Assembly (NCBI GenBank): GCA_965202875.1
Contig: OZ241870.1
Coordinates: forward strand, 3,658,001-3,722,000
DNA length: 64,000 nt
Reading direction: 5' to 3'
Source of the DNA: HK1 sp965202875
GTDB taxonomy: Bacteria > Pseudomonadota > Gammaproteobacteria > HK1
The translations under genes and the position numbers were made by a program. Below, in pieces: positions 50,860 through 59,346 of the stretch; within the stretch, counting starts at the first letter, position 1; each line of letters starts with the position of its first letter. The notes under the pieces are model-generated. The model saw nothing but the letters and a program-made list of their open reading frames with translations. It was not told the DNA's origin and did not search any database.

Positions 50860-51243
50860 CTCGCACCCGAAAACAGGCGCAATCCAGGCGGCGATGGCGA
50901 TGAACGCGCCCCGATGATGCCGACGATGCTCGCTCCCTGGTCCTTTGTCCGTGAAGTCATCGACAAAACGACGAATTTTTTCCGGGCCGGGTCGGGATCC
51001 ACACGGCGCGGCAGATACGCGCTTCGAGGTTGGCGACATCGGCACGCAGAGCGACGATGCCCGTCTTCGTGGCATGTTCGCCACGTCCGGGGACGGTGAC
51101 TTGACGCAACGCTTCGGCGTGCGCTTCTGCCTGCCGCGTTCGACTCCCGCGGCTTCGAGGCCGCGGACGATGCGGCGGGTGTCGAAGGCTGTGGCATTTG
51201 CCGTGATCCATTCGACGGAACGTTGCGCGAGCAACTTCAACAC
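50860..51243 (-). pseudogene. Decayed DUF1640/CCDC90-like coiled-coil membrane protein
   Basis: Read on the minus strand: FDTRRIVRGLEAAGVER, then after a one-base shift RQAEAHAEALRQVTVPGR and ALRADVANLEARI, then a scrambled part, then a hydrophobic tail split over frames (ASIVGIIGA and AFIAIAAWI). This is the order of the DUF1640 coiled-coil family: helix, coiled coil, C-terminal membrane anchor. At least two frameshifts separate the blocks, so it cannot be expressed as one protein. It fills most of the gap between the PaaK-like and ferredoxin-like genes. Confidence 0.7.
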
Positions 51244-51275
51244 GGTTCGGCAATCGTCGTTGGAAAGTCGTTGAG

Positions 51276-52025
51276 ATGGAAACGTTGCCCAGCGGAAGGG
51301 TCCGGGGCCGGCGGGCGTCTCCGGTGCGGGCCTTCGCCACCATCAACGCCGCCGTCGAAGCGGAAGGGCTCGCCAGCCGTGGCGCGTTCCACGTCGATGC
51401 GGAGGACGCGGTTCCACGCTTCGGCGATGGTGCGCCCGCCCGGACGCTGGTCCTCGTCGGCAACGCCGGTCCCCGGATGTGGCCCGCCTTCGCGGCCTCC
51501 GAAGAGGCGAACGACGGCGCGCCGGACCCACTCGACCGGTGGAGCCGGCGGATCGTCACCCGGCTCGCGTGCACCCTGGACGCGGGCGCCCACTTCCCGT
51601 TCGGCGGTCCGCCCTGGCTGCCTTTCATCCGTTGGGCGCAACGGGCCGGCCCCGTCTACCCCTCCCCCATCGGACCGTTGGTGCACCCGGACCACGGCCT
51701 GTGGCATGCGTACCGGGGCGCTCTCGCGTTCCGCGAACGTCTCGACCTTCCGCCGCGCGACGAGCGCCCGAGCCCTTGCGAGCGCTGCGCCGAACGACCG
51801 TGCCTCTCGGCCTGTCCCGCCGGTGCGTTCTCCGCGAGCGGCTACGATGTCGATGCCTGTGTCGCGCACACTGCAAGCCGCGCGGGCGTCCGATGCCTCG
51901 ACGGGGGATGCCTCGCCCGCCACGCCTGCCCGGCCGGACGCGATGCGGTATACGGCGCCCCGCAGGCGGCGTTTCACATGCGGGCGTTTCTCGCCGCAAG
52001 ACAGTGCGCACGGCGAAGCAAGTAA
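51276..52025 (+). CDS. Ferredoxin-like 4Fe-4S protein
   Basis: Protein of 249 residues related to the ferredoxin-like part of epoxyqueuosine-reductase-type proteins. The C-terminal third carries CERCAERPCLSACPAGA, a CxxCxxxxCxxxCP 4Fe-4S motif, then DVDACVAHTAS, CLDGGCLARHACPAG with further cysteines. The first two thirds (TLVLVGNAGPRMWPAF, HPDHGLWHAYRGALAF) lack the cobalamin-binding parts of QueG, and the protein is shorter than QueG (about 370), so QueG activity is unlikely. Probably an electron-transfer or assembly protein; partner unknown. ATG at 51276. Confidence 0.75.
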   Translation: METLPSGRVRGRRASPVRAFATINAAVEAEGLASRGAFHVDAEDAVPRFGDGAPARTLVLVGNAGPRMWPAFAASEEANDGAPDPLDRWSRRIVTRLACTLDAGAHFPFGGPPWLPFIRWAQRAGPVYPSPIGPLVHPDHGLWHAYRGALAFRERLDLPPRDERPSPCERCAERPCLSACPAGAFSASGYDVDACVAHTASRAGVRCLDGGCLARHACPAGRDAVYGAPQAAFHMRAFLAARQCARRSK

Positions 52026-52557
52026 GCGGTCACCCGGGTCTCTGCCCGGATTCTGCGGGCTCCGGTGCGATCCGGGCATCCGATGAAGCCCGAGGGCAGC
52101 GTAGTGAAACCGCCCGGTCCGGTGCCGTGGCGGTCCGCCGGCCGGCGGGTTCCTGCGGACCGGGCCGCCGATCGAGCGCCGGGCACGGGAGTGCGGGGGG
52201 TTCCGCCGAGTCTTCGCCGCTTCACGTCCATACGCCCGCGAGCCGATCGGATCTATGATGCGTTCCTCTCGGGGGAGCCGCTCGCCGATCCTCCGCGGAC
52301 GGCGAGGGTTTGCCGGCCCCGCCGTCACCGCCTTCGGGGCTGGTGGGCAGCCGGCCGCTCGTCCGGCGGGGCCCGGTGGGCCGGGCCGGAGGCCGCATGG
52401 CAGGACGCGGCGACGGCAGGGCAGTCCGAACGGGGCAGCAGAGGCAGGGCAAACAGACAGGGCAAACAGACAGGGCAAACAGGCAGGGCAAACAGGCAGG
52501 GCAAACAGGCAGGGCAAACAGGCAGGGCAACCGAAACAATACAAAGGAGATGGAATC
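52026..52557 (+). other. Leader region of the polyamine-type transporter
   Basis: 532 nt without a supported gene, rich in G/C dyads. It contains the 13-bp tandem array (52444-52533) and an AAAGGAGA ribosome site at 52543-52550. No clear promoter was found. Confidence 0.5.
52444..52533 (+). repeat. 13-bp tandem repeat array upstream of the binding-protein gene
   Basis: Nearly seven head-to-tail copies of (G/A)CAGGGCAAACAG starting at 52444, 52457, 52470, 52483, 52496, 52509 and 52522; only the first base of each unit varies before the last copy degenerates. It ends about 25 nt before the start codon, in the leader. Unit length is not a multiple of three and the array is not in a credible gene. 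Confidence 0.95.
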
Positions 52558-53712
52558 ATGATCAGGAATCGTTTGAACCGGCGGAACTTCTTGCAGCGGA
52601 CCGGATTCTGGGCGGCCGTGGCCGCGACCGGCTCGCTGCCGGGGCCAGCGTACGCGGCCCGCGACAAGGAGCTCAACATCTACTGCTGGGAAGGCTACAA
52701 CTCCGACGACGTGCTCGACCCCTTCCGCCGCGAATTCGACGCCAAGGTCCGCGCCGAGGGCCTCACCTCCGACCCGGATGCGGTCAACCGCCTGCGCGCG
52801 GGCGAGACCGCGGTGTGGGACCTCATCAACGTCAACAACCCCTGGGCGCGCGAGATGATGTATCCGGAGGGGCTGATCCGGCCGCTTCCGAGGGATCGCT
52901 TCGAGCCGATGTTCGAGAAGATGATGCCGGCCTTCCATCCGCCGTACGAATGGGCGATGGACAGGTCGGGCCGGGAGCTGCTCGGGATGACCCAGCGCTT
53001 CGGGCCGTTCAACTTCGTGGTCAACACGGACAGGATCTCACGCGCCACGGCGGAGGACGAGGGCTTCAACGTCTTCCTGGACTCCGCCATGAACGGAAGG
53101 TACGGCGTCCTCACCTACGACAACTGGAACATCTACCACATGTGCGTCACCGCCGGGGTGCATCCGTTCAAGGCGCACACCGAGGAGGAGATCGCGGCGT
53201 TCACGGACGCCTGCAAGAAGATCTTCAACGGCGCCAAGCTGCTGACGGACGATCTGGTCCAGATGAACCTGGCGCTCATCAACGGCGAGGTCGACGCCTA
53301 CTTCACGGGCGGCACCTACACCGCTTCCCCGGCGCGCTACGACGGTGCGACGCAGGTGCGCGGCATCACGCCGAAATCGGGTCCGATGGACGGCAAGGGC
53401 GGCATCGTGTGGATCGAGCTGACCTCCGCCGTCAACAATCCGGAGCCGTCGCCGCTGGCCGACGAGTTCCTGGCCTACGTCCAGCGCCCGGACATCTCCA
53501 AGCGGGTGGCCTTCGCGGAGGGCACCTACAATCCGGTGTCGCAGATGGGCGACCCTGCGGTCATGGAGCAGTTCGACGCGGACGAGCTGAACGCCATCCA
53601 GTGGGACAGCCTGGAAGAGGAGATGGCGAACTCCGCCGATTACGACATCAACCCGGACTACGCGCAAATGTACGAGATCTACTCCGCCGCGAAGCGCGAG
53701 CGCGAGTCCTGA
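52558..53712 (+). CDS. Tat-exported polyamine-type (PotD/F-like) ABC binding protein
   Basis: Periplasmic binding protein for a spermidine/putrescine-type importer, 384 residues. The N-terminus has a Tat-like signal, LNRRNFLQRTGFWAAVAATG, cut near AYA (residue 33). The mature part opens with ELNIYCWEGYNSDDVLDPF, typical of PotD-family proteins (IYxWxxY), and later MNLALINGEVDAYFTGGTY and VWIELTSAVNNPEPSPLADEFLAYV. ATG 52558 after AAAGGAGA. Family members also bind other small cations, so the ligand is inferred. It starts the operon with the ATPase and two permeases that follow. Confidence 0.9.
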   Translation: MIRNRLNRRNFLQRTGFWAAVAATGSLPGPAYAARDKELNIYCWEGYNSDDVLDPFRREFDAKVRAEGLTSDPDAVNRLRAGETAVWDLINVNNPWAREMMYPEGLIRPLPRDRFEPMFEKMMPAFHPPYEWAMDRSGRELLGMTQRFGPFNFVVNTDRISRATAEDEGFNVFLDSAMNGRYGVLTYDNWNIYHMCVTAGVHPFKAHTEEEIAAFTDACKKIFNGAKLLTDDLVQMNLALINGEVDAYFTGGTYTASPARYDGATQVRGITPKSGPMDGKGGIVWIELTSAVNNPEPSPLADEFLAYVQRPDISKRVAFAEGTYNPVSQMGDPAVMEQFDADELNAIQWDSLEEEMANSADYDINPDYAQMYEIYSAAKRERES

Positions 53713-53750
53713 CGCGGTCGAGGCTCCTGGTGTCCGGGTCCGGAGGGTCG

Positions 53751-54827
53751 ATGGAGGGCAGCGGCACGGAGCCGTTCCTCGTACTGGACGGCCTCACCAA
53801 GCGCTTCGGCGATTTCGTCGCCGTCCGCGACGTGGCGCTCGAGATCCGGGAGGGCGAGTTCTTCACCCTCGTCGGGCCTTCCGGCTCCGGGAAGACCACC
53901 ATGATTCGCCTGCTGGTGGGCATGGACCCGCCCACCGGCGGCGAGATCCGGCTCAAAGGGGAGCTGCTCAACCACGTTCCGGCGAACCGGCGCCCGACCT
54001 GCATGGTGTTCCAGAACCTGGCCTTGTTTCCGCACAAGAGCGTCGGCGAGAACATCGAGTTTCCCCTGAAGATCGCCGGGGTCGAGCGGGCGGCGCGAAG
54101 GGCGAGGGCGCTGGCGCTGCTCGAACAGTTGCACCTCCCCGCCGGCTGGTACGGCAAGGGCGTGAACCAGTGCTCGGGCGGCGAGCGCCAGCGGATCGCG
54201 CTCGCCCGCGCGCTGGCGTTCGATCCACAGATCCTGTTCTTCGACGAGCCGCTCTCGGCGCTCGATTTCCGGCTGCGCAAGACCCTGGAGAAGGAGCTCA
54301 AGGACATCCACCGGGAGACGGGCAAGACCTTCGTCTACATCACGCATTCGCTTGAGGAAGCCATGGTGATGTCGGACCGGATCGGCATCATGAAGGACGG
54401 GGGGCTGGTCCAGATCGGAACCCCGGACGCGATCTACAACCGGCCGGTCGACAGGTTCGTCGCGGAGTTCATGGGAGAGGTGAACACGTTGGAGGTGGAG
54501 GCGGCGGGGGCCGGCCGGGTGCGGGTCTGCGGCGGCGGGGCCGAATTCGCGGTCCGGGACGTGCCTCCGGAGTTCACCGGCGGATTCCTCATCATCCGCC
54601 CGGAGGTCATGAAGCTTGGCCTGGACTCCCTGGACGTGGCGAACACGCTCACCGGCCGGCTCTTCAACGACTATGCCCTCGGATCGAGGATCCAGTACCA
54701 GATCCGCACCGCCGACGGCGCACACTGGCTCGTGGAGCGGCTCCAGGACGAGTCCTTCGAGGGCGGCCTCGGGACCGACGTCACGTTGGGCTGGCGGCCC
54801 GAAGACTCCATCCTGGTGGGCCGCTGA
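53751..54827 (+). CDS. potA: PotA-type ABC ATPase
   Basis: ATP-binding subunit of the polyamine-type importer, 358 residues. Walker A GPSGSGKT, Q-loop MVFQNLALFPHKSV, signature CSGGERQRIALARAL, Walker B ILFFDEPLSALD and H-loop YITHSLEEA are present, followed by a TOBE-like C-terminal domain (about 250-355). The ATG at 53751 lies 38 nt after the binding-protein stop. Its TGA overlaps the next ATG (TGATG), so the two are coupled. A second PotA-like gene, cut by the window end, is at 63218-64000. Confidence 0.92.
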   Translation: MEGSGTEPFLVLDGLTKRFGDFVAVRDVALEIREGEFFTLVGPSGSGKTTMIRLLVGMDPPTGGEIRLKGELLNHVPANRRPTCMVFQNLALFPHKSVGENIEFPLKIAGVERAARRARALALLEQLHLPAGWYGKGVNQCSGGERQRIALARALAFDPQILFFDEPLSALDFRLRKTLEKELKDIHRETGKTFVYITHSLEEAMVMSDRIGIMKDGGLVQIGTPDAIYNRPVDRFVAEFMGEVNTLEVEAAGAGRVRVCGGGAEFAVRDVPPEFTGGFLIIRPEVMKLGLDSLDVANTLTGRLFNDYALGSRIQYQIRTADGAHWLVERLQDESFEGGLGTDVTLGWRPEDSILVGR

Positions 54828-55705
54828 TGCCGGCGCAGGGCGGCAAGGCGAGGAGCCGGCTCCGCCGGCCGGGGCCGGGCATGCTCTGCGCCGCGCCGGT
54901 GTCGCTGTTCCTGCTCGCCGGGTTCGCGGGCCCCCTCCTCATCCTGCTCGGCTACAGCTTCATGCCGCCGCGCACCTTCTCGCTCTTGCAGGCGCCGACG
55001 GTCGCCAATTTCGTCTCCGTCGTCACCGACAGCTACTACCTGTCCTTCTTCTGGTCCCTGTTCCTCGCGGTCGTGACGGTCGTTCTGCTCTTCCTGATCT
55101 GCTATCCCGTCGCCTACGGCATGGCGAAGCTGTTCGGCCGGTGGGCGCATCTGGTGACCGCCCTGGTCGCCCTGCCGCTGCTCATCTCGGAGAACGTCCG
55201 GCTGTTCGGCTGGGTGTTGATCCTGCTGAAGAACGGCATCCTCGACGGCACGCTCCAGCATCTTTTCGGCGTCTCGGCGTCGGGCCTGCTCTACACGGTG
55301 CCGGCCATCGTCCTCGGACTGGTCTACGTCTACCTGCCCTTCATGCTGTTCCCGCTGGTCATCGGCATCTCGATGGTCCCGGACAGCCTGAAGGAGGCGG
55401 CCTTCGACCTCGGCGCCTCGCGGTGGCAGGTGTTCCGGGAGGTGGAGCTGCCCCTGTCGACGCCGGGGATCATGATCGGCGGCATCCTGACCTTCGTCCT
55501 TTCGCTGGGGTCGCTCGCCGAGTCCAAGATCCTCGGGGGGCAGGCGGTCATCATGATCGCCGACGACATCGAGAGCGCGTTCACCTTCGCCCAGGACTGG
55601 CCCAAGGGATCGGTGCTGTCGGTGCTCCTGATCGGCCTGTCCGGCCTCATCGTCTTCATGCTGCTGCGCAGGATCGACCTGGACCGGATCATCGGGAGGC
55701 GCTAG
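54827..55705 (+). CDS. potB: PotB-type ABC permease
   Basis: First membrane-spanning subunit of the polyamine-type importer, 292 residues and six predicted helices. The EAA loop, the contact with the ATPase, reads KEAAFDLGASRWQVFREVELPLSTPGI near residues 186-212. ATG at 54827 overlaps the potA stop by one base. Length is typical (275-300). It continues into the next permease after 4 nt. Confidence 0.92.
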   Translation: MPAQGGKARSRLRRPGPGMLCAAPVSLFLLAGFAGPLLILLGYSFMPPRTFSLLQAPTVANFVSVVTDSYYLSFFWSLFLAVVTVVLLFLICYPVAYGMAKLFGRWAHLVTALVALPLLISENVRLFGWVLILLKNGILDGTLQHLFGVSASGLLYTVPAIVLGLVYVYLPFMLFPLVIGISMVPDSLKEAAFDLGASRWQVFREVELPLSTPGIMIGGILTFVLSLGSLAESKILGGQAVIMIADDIESAFTFAQDWPKGSVLSVLLIGLSGLIVFMLLRRIDLDRIIGRR

Positions 55706-55709
55706 GCCG

Positions 55710-56543
55710 ATGGCCACGCACCGGAGGGGAGGGACGGCGCGAATGCTCGTCGCCCTGTGGACGGTGGGCGTCCTCGCCTTCCTGTACGTTCCGATGGTCG
55801 CGGTGGTCCTGGCCTCGTTCTCCAGGCAGAGGTACTTTCGATTTCCGATCGCCGGCTGGTCGACCCAGTGGTACGAGAAGGCGGGCGAGTCGCTTTCGGT
55901 GCGCGATCTCGTGTGGACCTCGCTCACCGTCGCGGTGCTGGTGACGATCTTGTCGGTGGTGCTCGCGTTCTTCGGGGCGCTCGCCTTCGCCCGCTACGAC
56001 TGGAAAGGCCGCAAGCTCTACCAGCGCCTCGTGCTGCTGCCGATCTTCTTTCCCCAGGCGGTGCTCGGGCTCGCCCTGCTGCTGTGGTTCTCGGTCCTCG
56101 GGGTCACGACGAGCTGGCACACCGCGGTCTTCGCCCACATGGTGTGGATCGTGCCGATCGTCGTGCTCATCATGTCGATCCAGGCCTACGGCTTCGACCC
56201 GGCCCTGGAAGAGGCCGCCTTCGATCTGGGGGCGAACCGATGGCAGGTGCTGAAGGAGGTCACCATTCCCATCCTGGCCCCCGGGATCGTCTCCGGCGCG
56301 ATCTTCGCCTTCCTGCTGTCGTGGAGCAATTTCCCGCTGTCGCTGTTCTCGACCGGCGCCGATCAGACCGTCCCCGAGTGGCTCTATTCCAAGATGGTCT
56401 CCGGCTACACTCCGATGGTTCCGACCCTCGGCGCGCTCACCATGGCCGGAGCGGTGCTGCTGCTCCTGCTCGCCTGCCCGGTCTGGCTGATCGGCCGGGC
56501 GCGGAGACGGTCCGGATCGCGGCCACCGCCACCGTCGCGATGA
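55710..56543 (+). CDS. potC: PotC-type ABC permease
   Basis: Second permease of the importer, 277 residues, six helices. The EAA loop reads EEAAFDLGANRWQVLKEVTIPILAPGI, and an F.FLLSWSNFPLSLF helix follows. GGGAGG precedes the ATG at 55710. It completes the binding protein-potA-potB-potC set; an SDR gene follows after 76 nt. Confidence 0.92.
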   Translation: MATHRRGGTARMLVALWTVGVLAFLYVPMVAVVLASFSRQRYFRFPIAGWSTQWYEKAGESLSVRDLVWTSLTVAVLVTILSVVLAFFGALAFARYDWKGRKLYQRLVLLPIFFPQAVLGLALLLWFSVLGVTTSWHTAVFAHMVWIVPIVVLIMSIQAYGFDPALEEAAFDLGANRWQVLKEVTIPILAPGIVSGAIFAFLLSWSNFPLSLFSTGADQTVPEWLYSKMVSGYTPMVPTLGALTMAGAVLLLLLACPVWLIGRARRRSGSRPPPPSR

Positions 56544-56619
56544 CCGGGGCCGCCATCTTCGCCATGGCCGCCAATCCCCATGTCCCCCGTCGTCACTTCA
56601 ACCAGGGAGGAGGCTCAGG

Positions 56620-57384
56620 ATGCTGACATCCATCGCAGGACGCTCCGTGATCGTCACCGGAGCAAGCAAGGGCATCGGCAAGGGCATCGCCCGCGTCTTT
56701 GCCGGGCAGGGCGCGAAAGTGCTGATCGTGGCCCGCACCCTGGCGGACGCGGACGCCGCGGCAGCGGAGATCGGCAACGGCGCCAGCGCGTTTTCCGCCG
56801 ACGTGGGCGACTGGGAGCAATGCCGGGCGATGGCGGAGGCAGCGGCCTCGCGCCACGGCGGTATCGACGTCCTCTGCGCGAACGCCGGCGTCTATCCCCA
56901 GACCAGCATCGAGGACATGGACCCCTCCGAGTGGGATCTCGTGATGGGCACCAACCTCCGGGGCAACTTCCTGAGCGTCAAGGCGTGCCTGCCGGAGCTG
57001 AAGAAGTCGGATCAGGGCCGCGTCGTCCTGACCTCGTCGATCACCGGCCCGGTGACCGGCTTCCCCGGCTGGTCCCACTACGGCGCGTCGAAGTCCGGCC
57101 AGCTCGGGTTCATGAGGACCGCCTGCATCGAGCTCGCGAAGCATGGCGTCACCATGAACGCGGTCCTGCCCGGAAACATCGTCACCGAAGGGCTGGAGGG
57201 CCTGGGGGAGGACTATCTCGAGACCATGGCCGCCTCCATCCCCCTCAAGAAGCTGGGCGTCGTCGAGGACGTCGGACACGCCGCCCTGTTCCTGGCCTCG
57301 AGGGAGGCCAACTACATCACGGGCCAGACGATCGTCGTGGACGGCGGACAGATCCTGCCCGAGTCGCTGGAGGCGCTGGAATGA
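56620..57384 (+). CDS. SDR-family oxidoreductase (FabG-like)
   Basis: Short-chain dehydrogenase/reductase, 254 residues, NAD(P)-dependent. It shows VTGASKGIGKGIA (cofactor loop), CANAGVYPQT (NNAG-type motif), TSSITGPVTGFPGWSHYGASKSG with the catalytic Ser and YxxxK, and the tail ITGQTIVVDGGQILPES. Start ATG 56620 has a very strong AGGGAGGAGG. Being just after the polyamine-type transporter, it may act in catabolism of the imported compound, for example as an alcohol or amino-alcohol dehydrogenase; that is inference. Confidence 0.88.
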   Translation: MLTSIAGRSVIVTGASKGIGKGIARVFAGQGAKVLIVARTLADADAAAAEIGNGASAFSADVGDWEQCRAMAEAAASRHGGIDVLCANAGVYPQTSIEDMDPSEWDLVMGTNLRGNFLSVKACLPELKKSDQGRVVLTSSITGPVTGFPGWSHYGASKSGQLGFMRTACIELAKHGVTMNAVLPGNIVTEGLEGLGEDYLETMAASIPLKKLGVVEDVGHAALFLASREANYITGQTIVVDGGQILPESLEALE

Positions 57385-57513
57385 GACGACCGCAGGAAGG
57401 GCGTCCTGTCGGGACCGTTGCGGGCGGCGGCGGACAGGGTCTTGCCCACGCCGGTCTCGACCGCCCGCCGGCGCCGGGTTCTGCGACGGTGTCGTGGATC
57501 GCGGGCCAATGCC

Positions 57514-59181
57514 TCATCGCGTGCTTCCACGCTCCGGGCGCAGCCACATCGCAGTGCCGTCCCGGGCGATTTCGCCGGGCAGCCCGATCTCCCAGTCGAG
57601 GTAATCGCGCATCGCCTTCTCCATGCCTCCCTCCGCCTCGTGGACGGGAACCAGGACGTCGTCCGGGTCGTCGAGGAAGCACGGCTCGGCGGCGGTGAGC
57701 GGGTACCCGGCCGCGACCCAACCCGCGTTGCCGCCTTCGAGCAGCCGCAAGGACGCATCGACGGAGGCCGCGGCATCCGCGGCGGCAAAACGTGCGAGTG
57801 CCTCGTCGTCGGAGGTGAGAACCAGCATCCGTCGTCCGGAGGGGCGGCCGGAGAGCGACCGTTCGAGCCTTGCCCGGACCGCATGGCAGGCGCCGGGAAT
57901 GTGGCCGGCACGGTAGGCACGGCTCAGGGAGATGTCCACGACCTCCGCCCCGCCACGGTGGAGCGCCGCCGCGAGGGCATCGGGGGTGACGAGGGGGACC
58001 GCTGCGCCGCCTTCGATACGATCCGCCGCCGCGACCACGCCGGGGGCGGCGCCCTCCCCGCGCACCTTGCCCGAACCGGGCAACGGCGGCACCGGCATTC
58101 CCGTGTCGAGCGCGTGGCCCTCGAGGCCCCCTTCGAGCACCACTGCATCGCACCAGCCCATCTGCACGAGCCAGGAAGCGGTCATCGTCGCCCGCGCTCC
58201 GTCGTCGTCGGTGAGGACGATGCGCGAACGCAAGGTCCCGATGTGGCGGTCCGTCGCCTGGACGAGCTGTCCGCCGGCGACCCAGCGCGCATCGGGCAGA
58301 TGGCCGGCTTCGTACTCCTCGCGGGTGCGGACGTCGAATACGAACAGCGAGCGGGAGCCGGACTCCGCACGCCACCGGTCGAACGTGGTGCGGTCGATCG
58401 ACCGCACCGTGAACCGTCGTGCAACCCGCGCCGCCGCGGCCCCGGCCTTTGCGAGCCCCTCGGCTGAAGGCTTCGCAGCGTGCTCCGTCGCGCCTTTTGC
58501 CAGATCGAACCCCGCGAGATGCCACGCCATGGTGCCGTTGCGCAACACCGCCACCCGGTTGGGCACACCGGCGTTGATGAGCGACTGCGCGCCGATGATG
58601 CTCCGGGTGCGGCCCGCGCAGTTCACGACGACCATCGTTTCCGGCGAAGGCGCGGTGTCGTGCACGCGGTACGCGAGTTCGGCGCCGGGGCAGCAACGTC
58701 CGCCGGGGATGCTGAAGTTGGTGAACTCGGGAGTCGGACGGCTGTCGAGGATGACCAGATCCTCGCCCGCGGCGAGCATCGTCCGAAGCTCTTCGGCCGA
58801 CACCGAGGGCGTGCCGAAGTCGTGCTCGACCACCTCGCCGAACGCCTTGCTCGGGACGTTGACGCCGCTGAAGAGGGAATAGCCGGTCGCGGCCCAGGCG
58901 CCGATGCCGCCTTCCAGCACCGAGACGCCGGTATAGCCGAGCTGCCCGAGACGCGCGGCGGCCCGCGCCGCTTCCCCCGCCTTCGCGTCGCATACCACGA
59001 CCCGCACGCTACGACGGGGAGCGAGGAGCGGCGCCAGCCTTTCAAGCCTCGAAAGGGGGCAGCAGCTCGCGTAGAGGACGTGGGATTCGGCGAACCGCCG
59101 CTCCTCGCGCGCGTCGAGCAGCGCAAGCTCCCGATCGTCGAAGATCATCCGCCTCAGCTCGTGTGCGGTCACCGTCTGCAT
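57514..59181 (-). CDS. Four-domain rhodanese-like sulfurtransferase
   Basis: Tandem rhodanese protein of 555 residues, probably transferring sulfane sulfur. Four rhodanese modules can be counted (about 1-105, 125-230, 270-375 and 410-500). Only the first two have the active-site Cys: VCDAKAGEA (C64) and VNCAGRTRS (C188). The third (LTDDDGAR) and fourth (LTSDDEAL) lack it, so they are probably structural or binding modules. The ATG at 59181 starts MQTVTAHELRRMIFDD, a rhodanese N-terminus; the same frame continues upstream through a remnant of another gene. Such proteins often accompany cysteine dioxygenase genes, but none is seen. Confidence 0.86.
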   Translation of the reverse strand: MQTVTAHELRRMIFDDRELALLDAREERRFAESHVLYASCCPLSRLERLAPLLAPRRSVRVVVCDAKAGEAARAAARLGQLGYTGVSVLEGGIGAWAATGYSLFSGVNVPSKAFGEVVEHDFGTPSVSAEELRTMLAAGEDLVILDSRPTPEFTNFSIPGGRCCPGAELAYRVHDTAPSPETMVVVNCAGRTRSIIGAQSLINAGVPNRVAVLRNGTMAWHLAGFDLAKGATEHAAKPSAEGLAKAGAAAARVARRFTVRSIDRTTFDRWRAESGSRSLFVFDVRTREEYEAGHLPDARWVAGGQLVQATDRHIGTLRSRIVLTDDDGARATMTASWLVQMGWCDAVVLEGGLEGHALDTGMPVPPLPGSGKVRGEGAAPGVVAAADRIEGGAAVPLVTPDALAAALHRGGAEVVDISLSRAYRAGHIPGACHAVRARLERSLSGRPSGRRMLVLTSDDEALARFAAADAAASVDASLRLLEGGNAGWVAAGYPLTAAEPCFLDDPDDVLVPVHEAEGGMEKAMRDYLDWEIGLPGEIARDGTAMWLRPERGSTR

Positions 59182-59209
59182 CGATCTGCCCTCGATCCCG
59201 GACAGCAGC

Positions 59210-59346
59210 CGCATCGCCACCTCGACGTTGTCGAACCAGCGACCGGGGTGATGGCCGAGCTCGCGGGCGAAGCGCCGCGCATCGCTTGCATGCCCGAACC
59301 CGGCGTTGTACGCGGCCAGCGCGTGACCTGCCGCCCGGCGGAAGCT
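59210..59346 (-). pseudogene. C-terminal remnant of an MltF-like lytic transglycosylase
   Basis: Minus-strand reading after the mmsA stop gives HALAAYNAGFGHASDARRFA and ELGHHPGRWFDNVEVAMRLLS. This strongly resembles the end of the SLT domain of MltF (ALAAYN.G.GH..DAR, then W.D....LPLLS). It has no start and begins directly at the mmsA stop, and it is in frame with the rhodanese gene downstream, so a read-through fusion could exist. Most likely a deletion joined mmsA to the tail of a lost mltF. Confidence 0.65.

Noticed and set aside
52444..52533. 13-bp tandem repeats as a CRISPR array
   Set aside because: Units are directly adjacent with no spacers and far too short; no cas genes nearby.
52065..53750. 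In-frame N-terminal extension of the potA ORF by 560 codons
   Set aside because: It runs through the binding-protein gene in another frame; the real start is the ATG at 53751.
57514..59220. Rhodanese start at the GTG at 59220
   Set aside because: The first 13 residues belong to the MltF remnant; the ATG at 59181 begins a normal rhodanese module.
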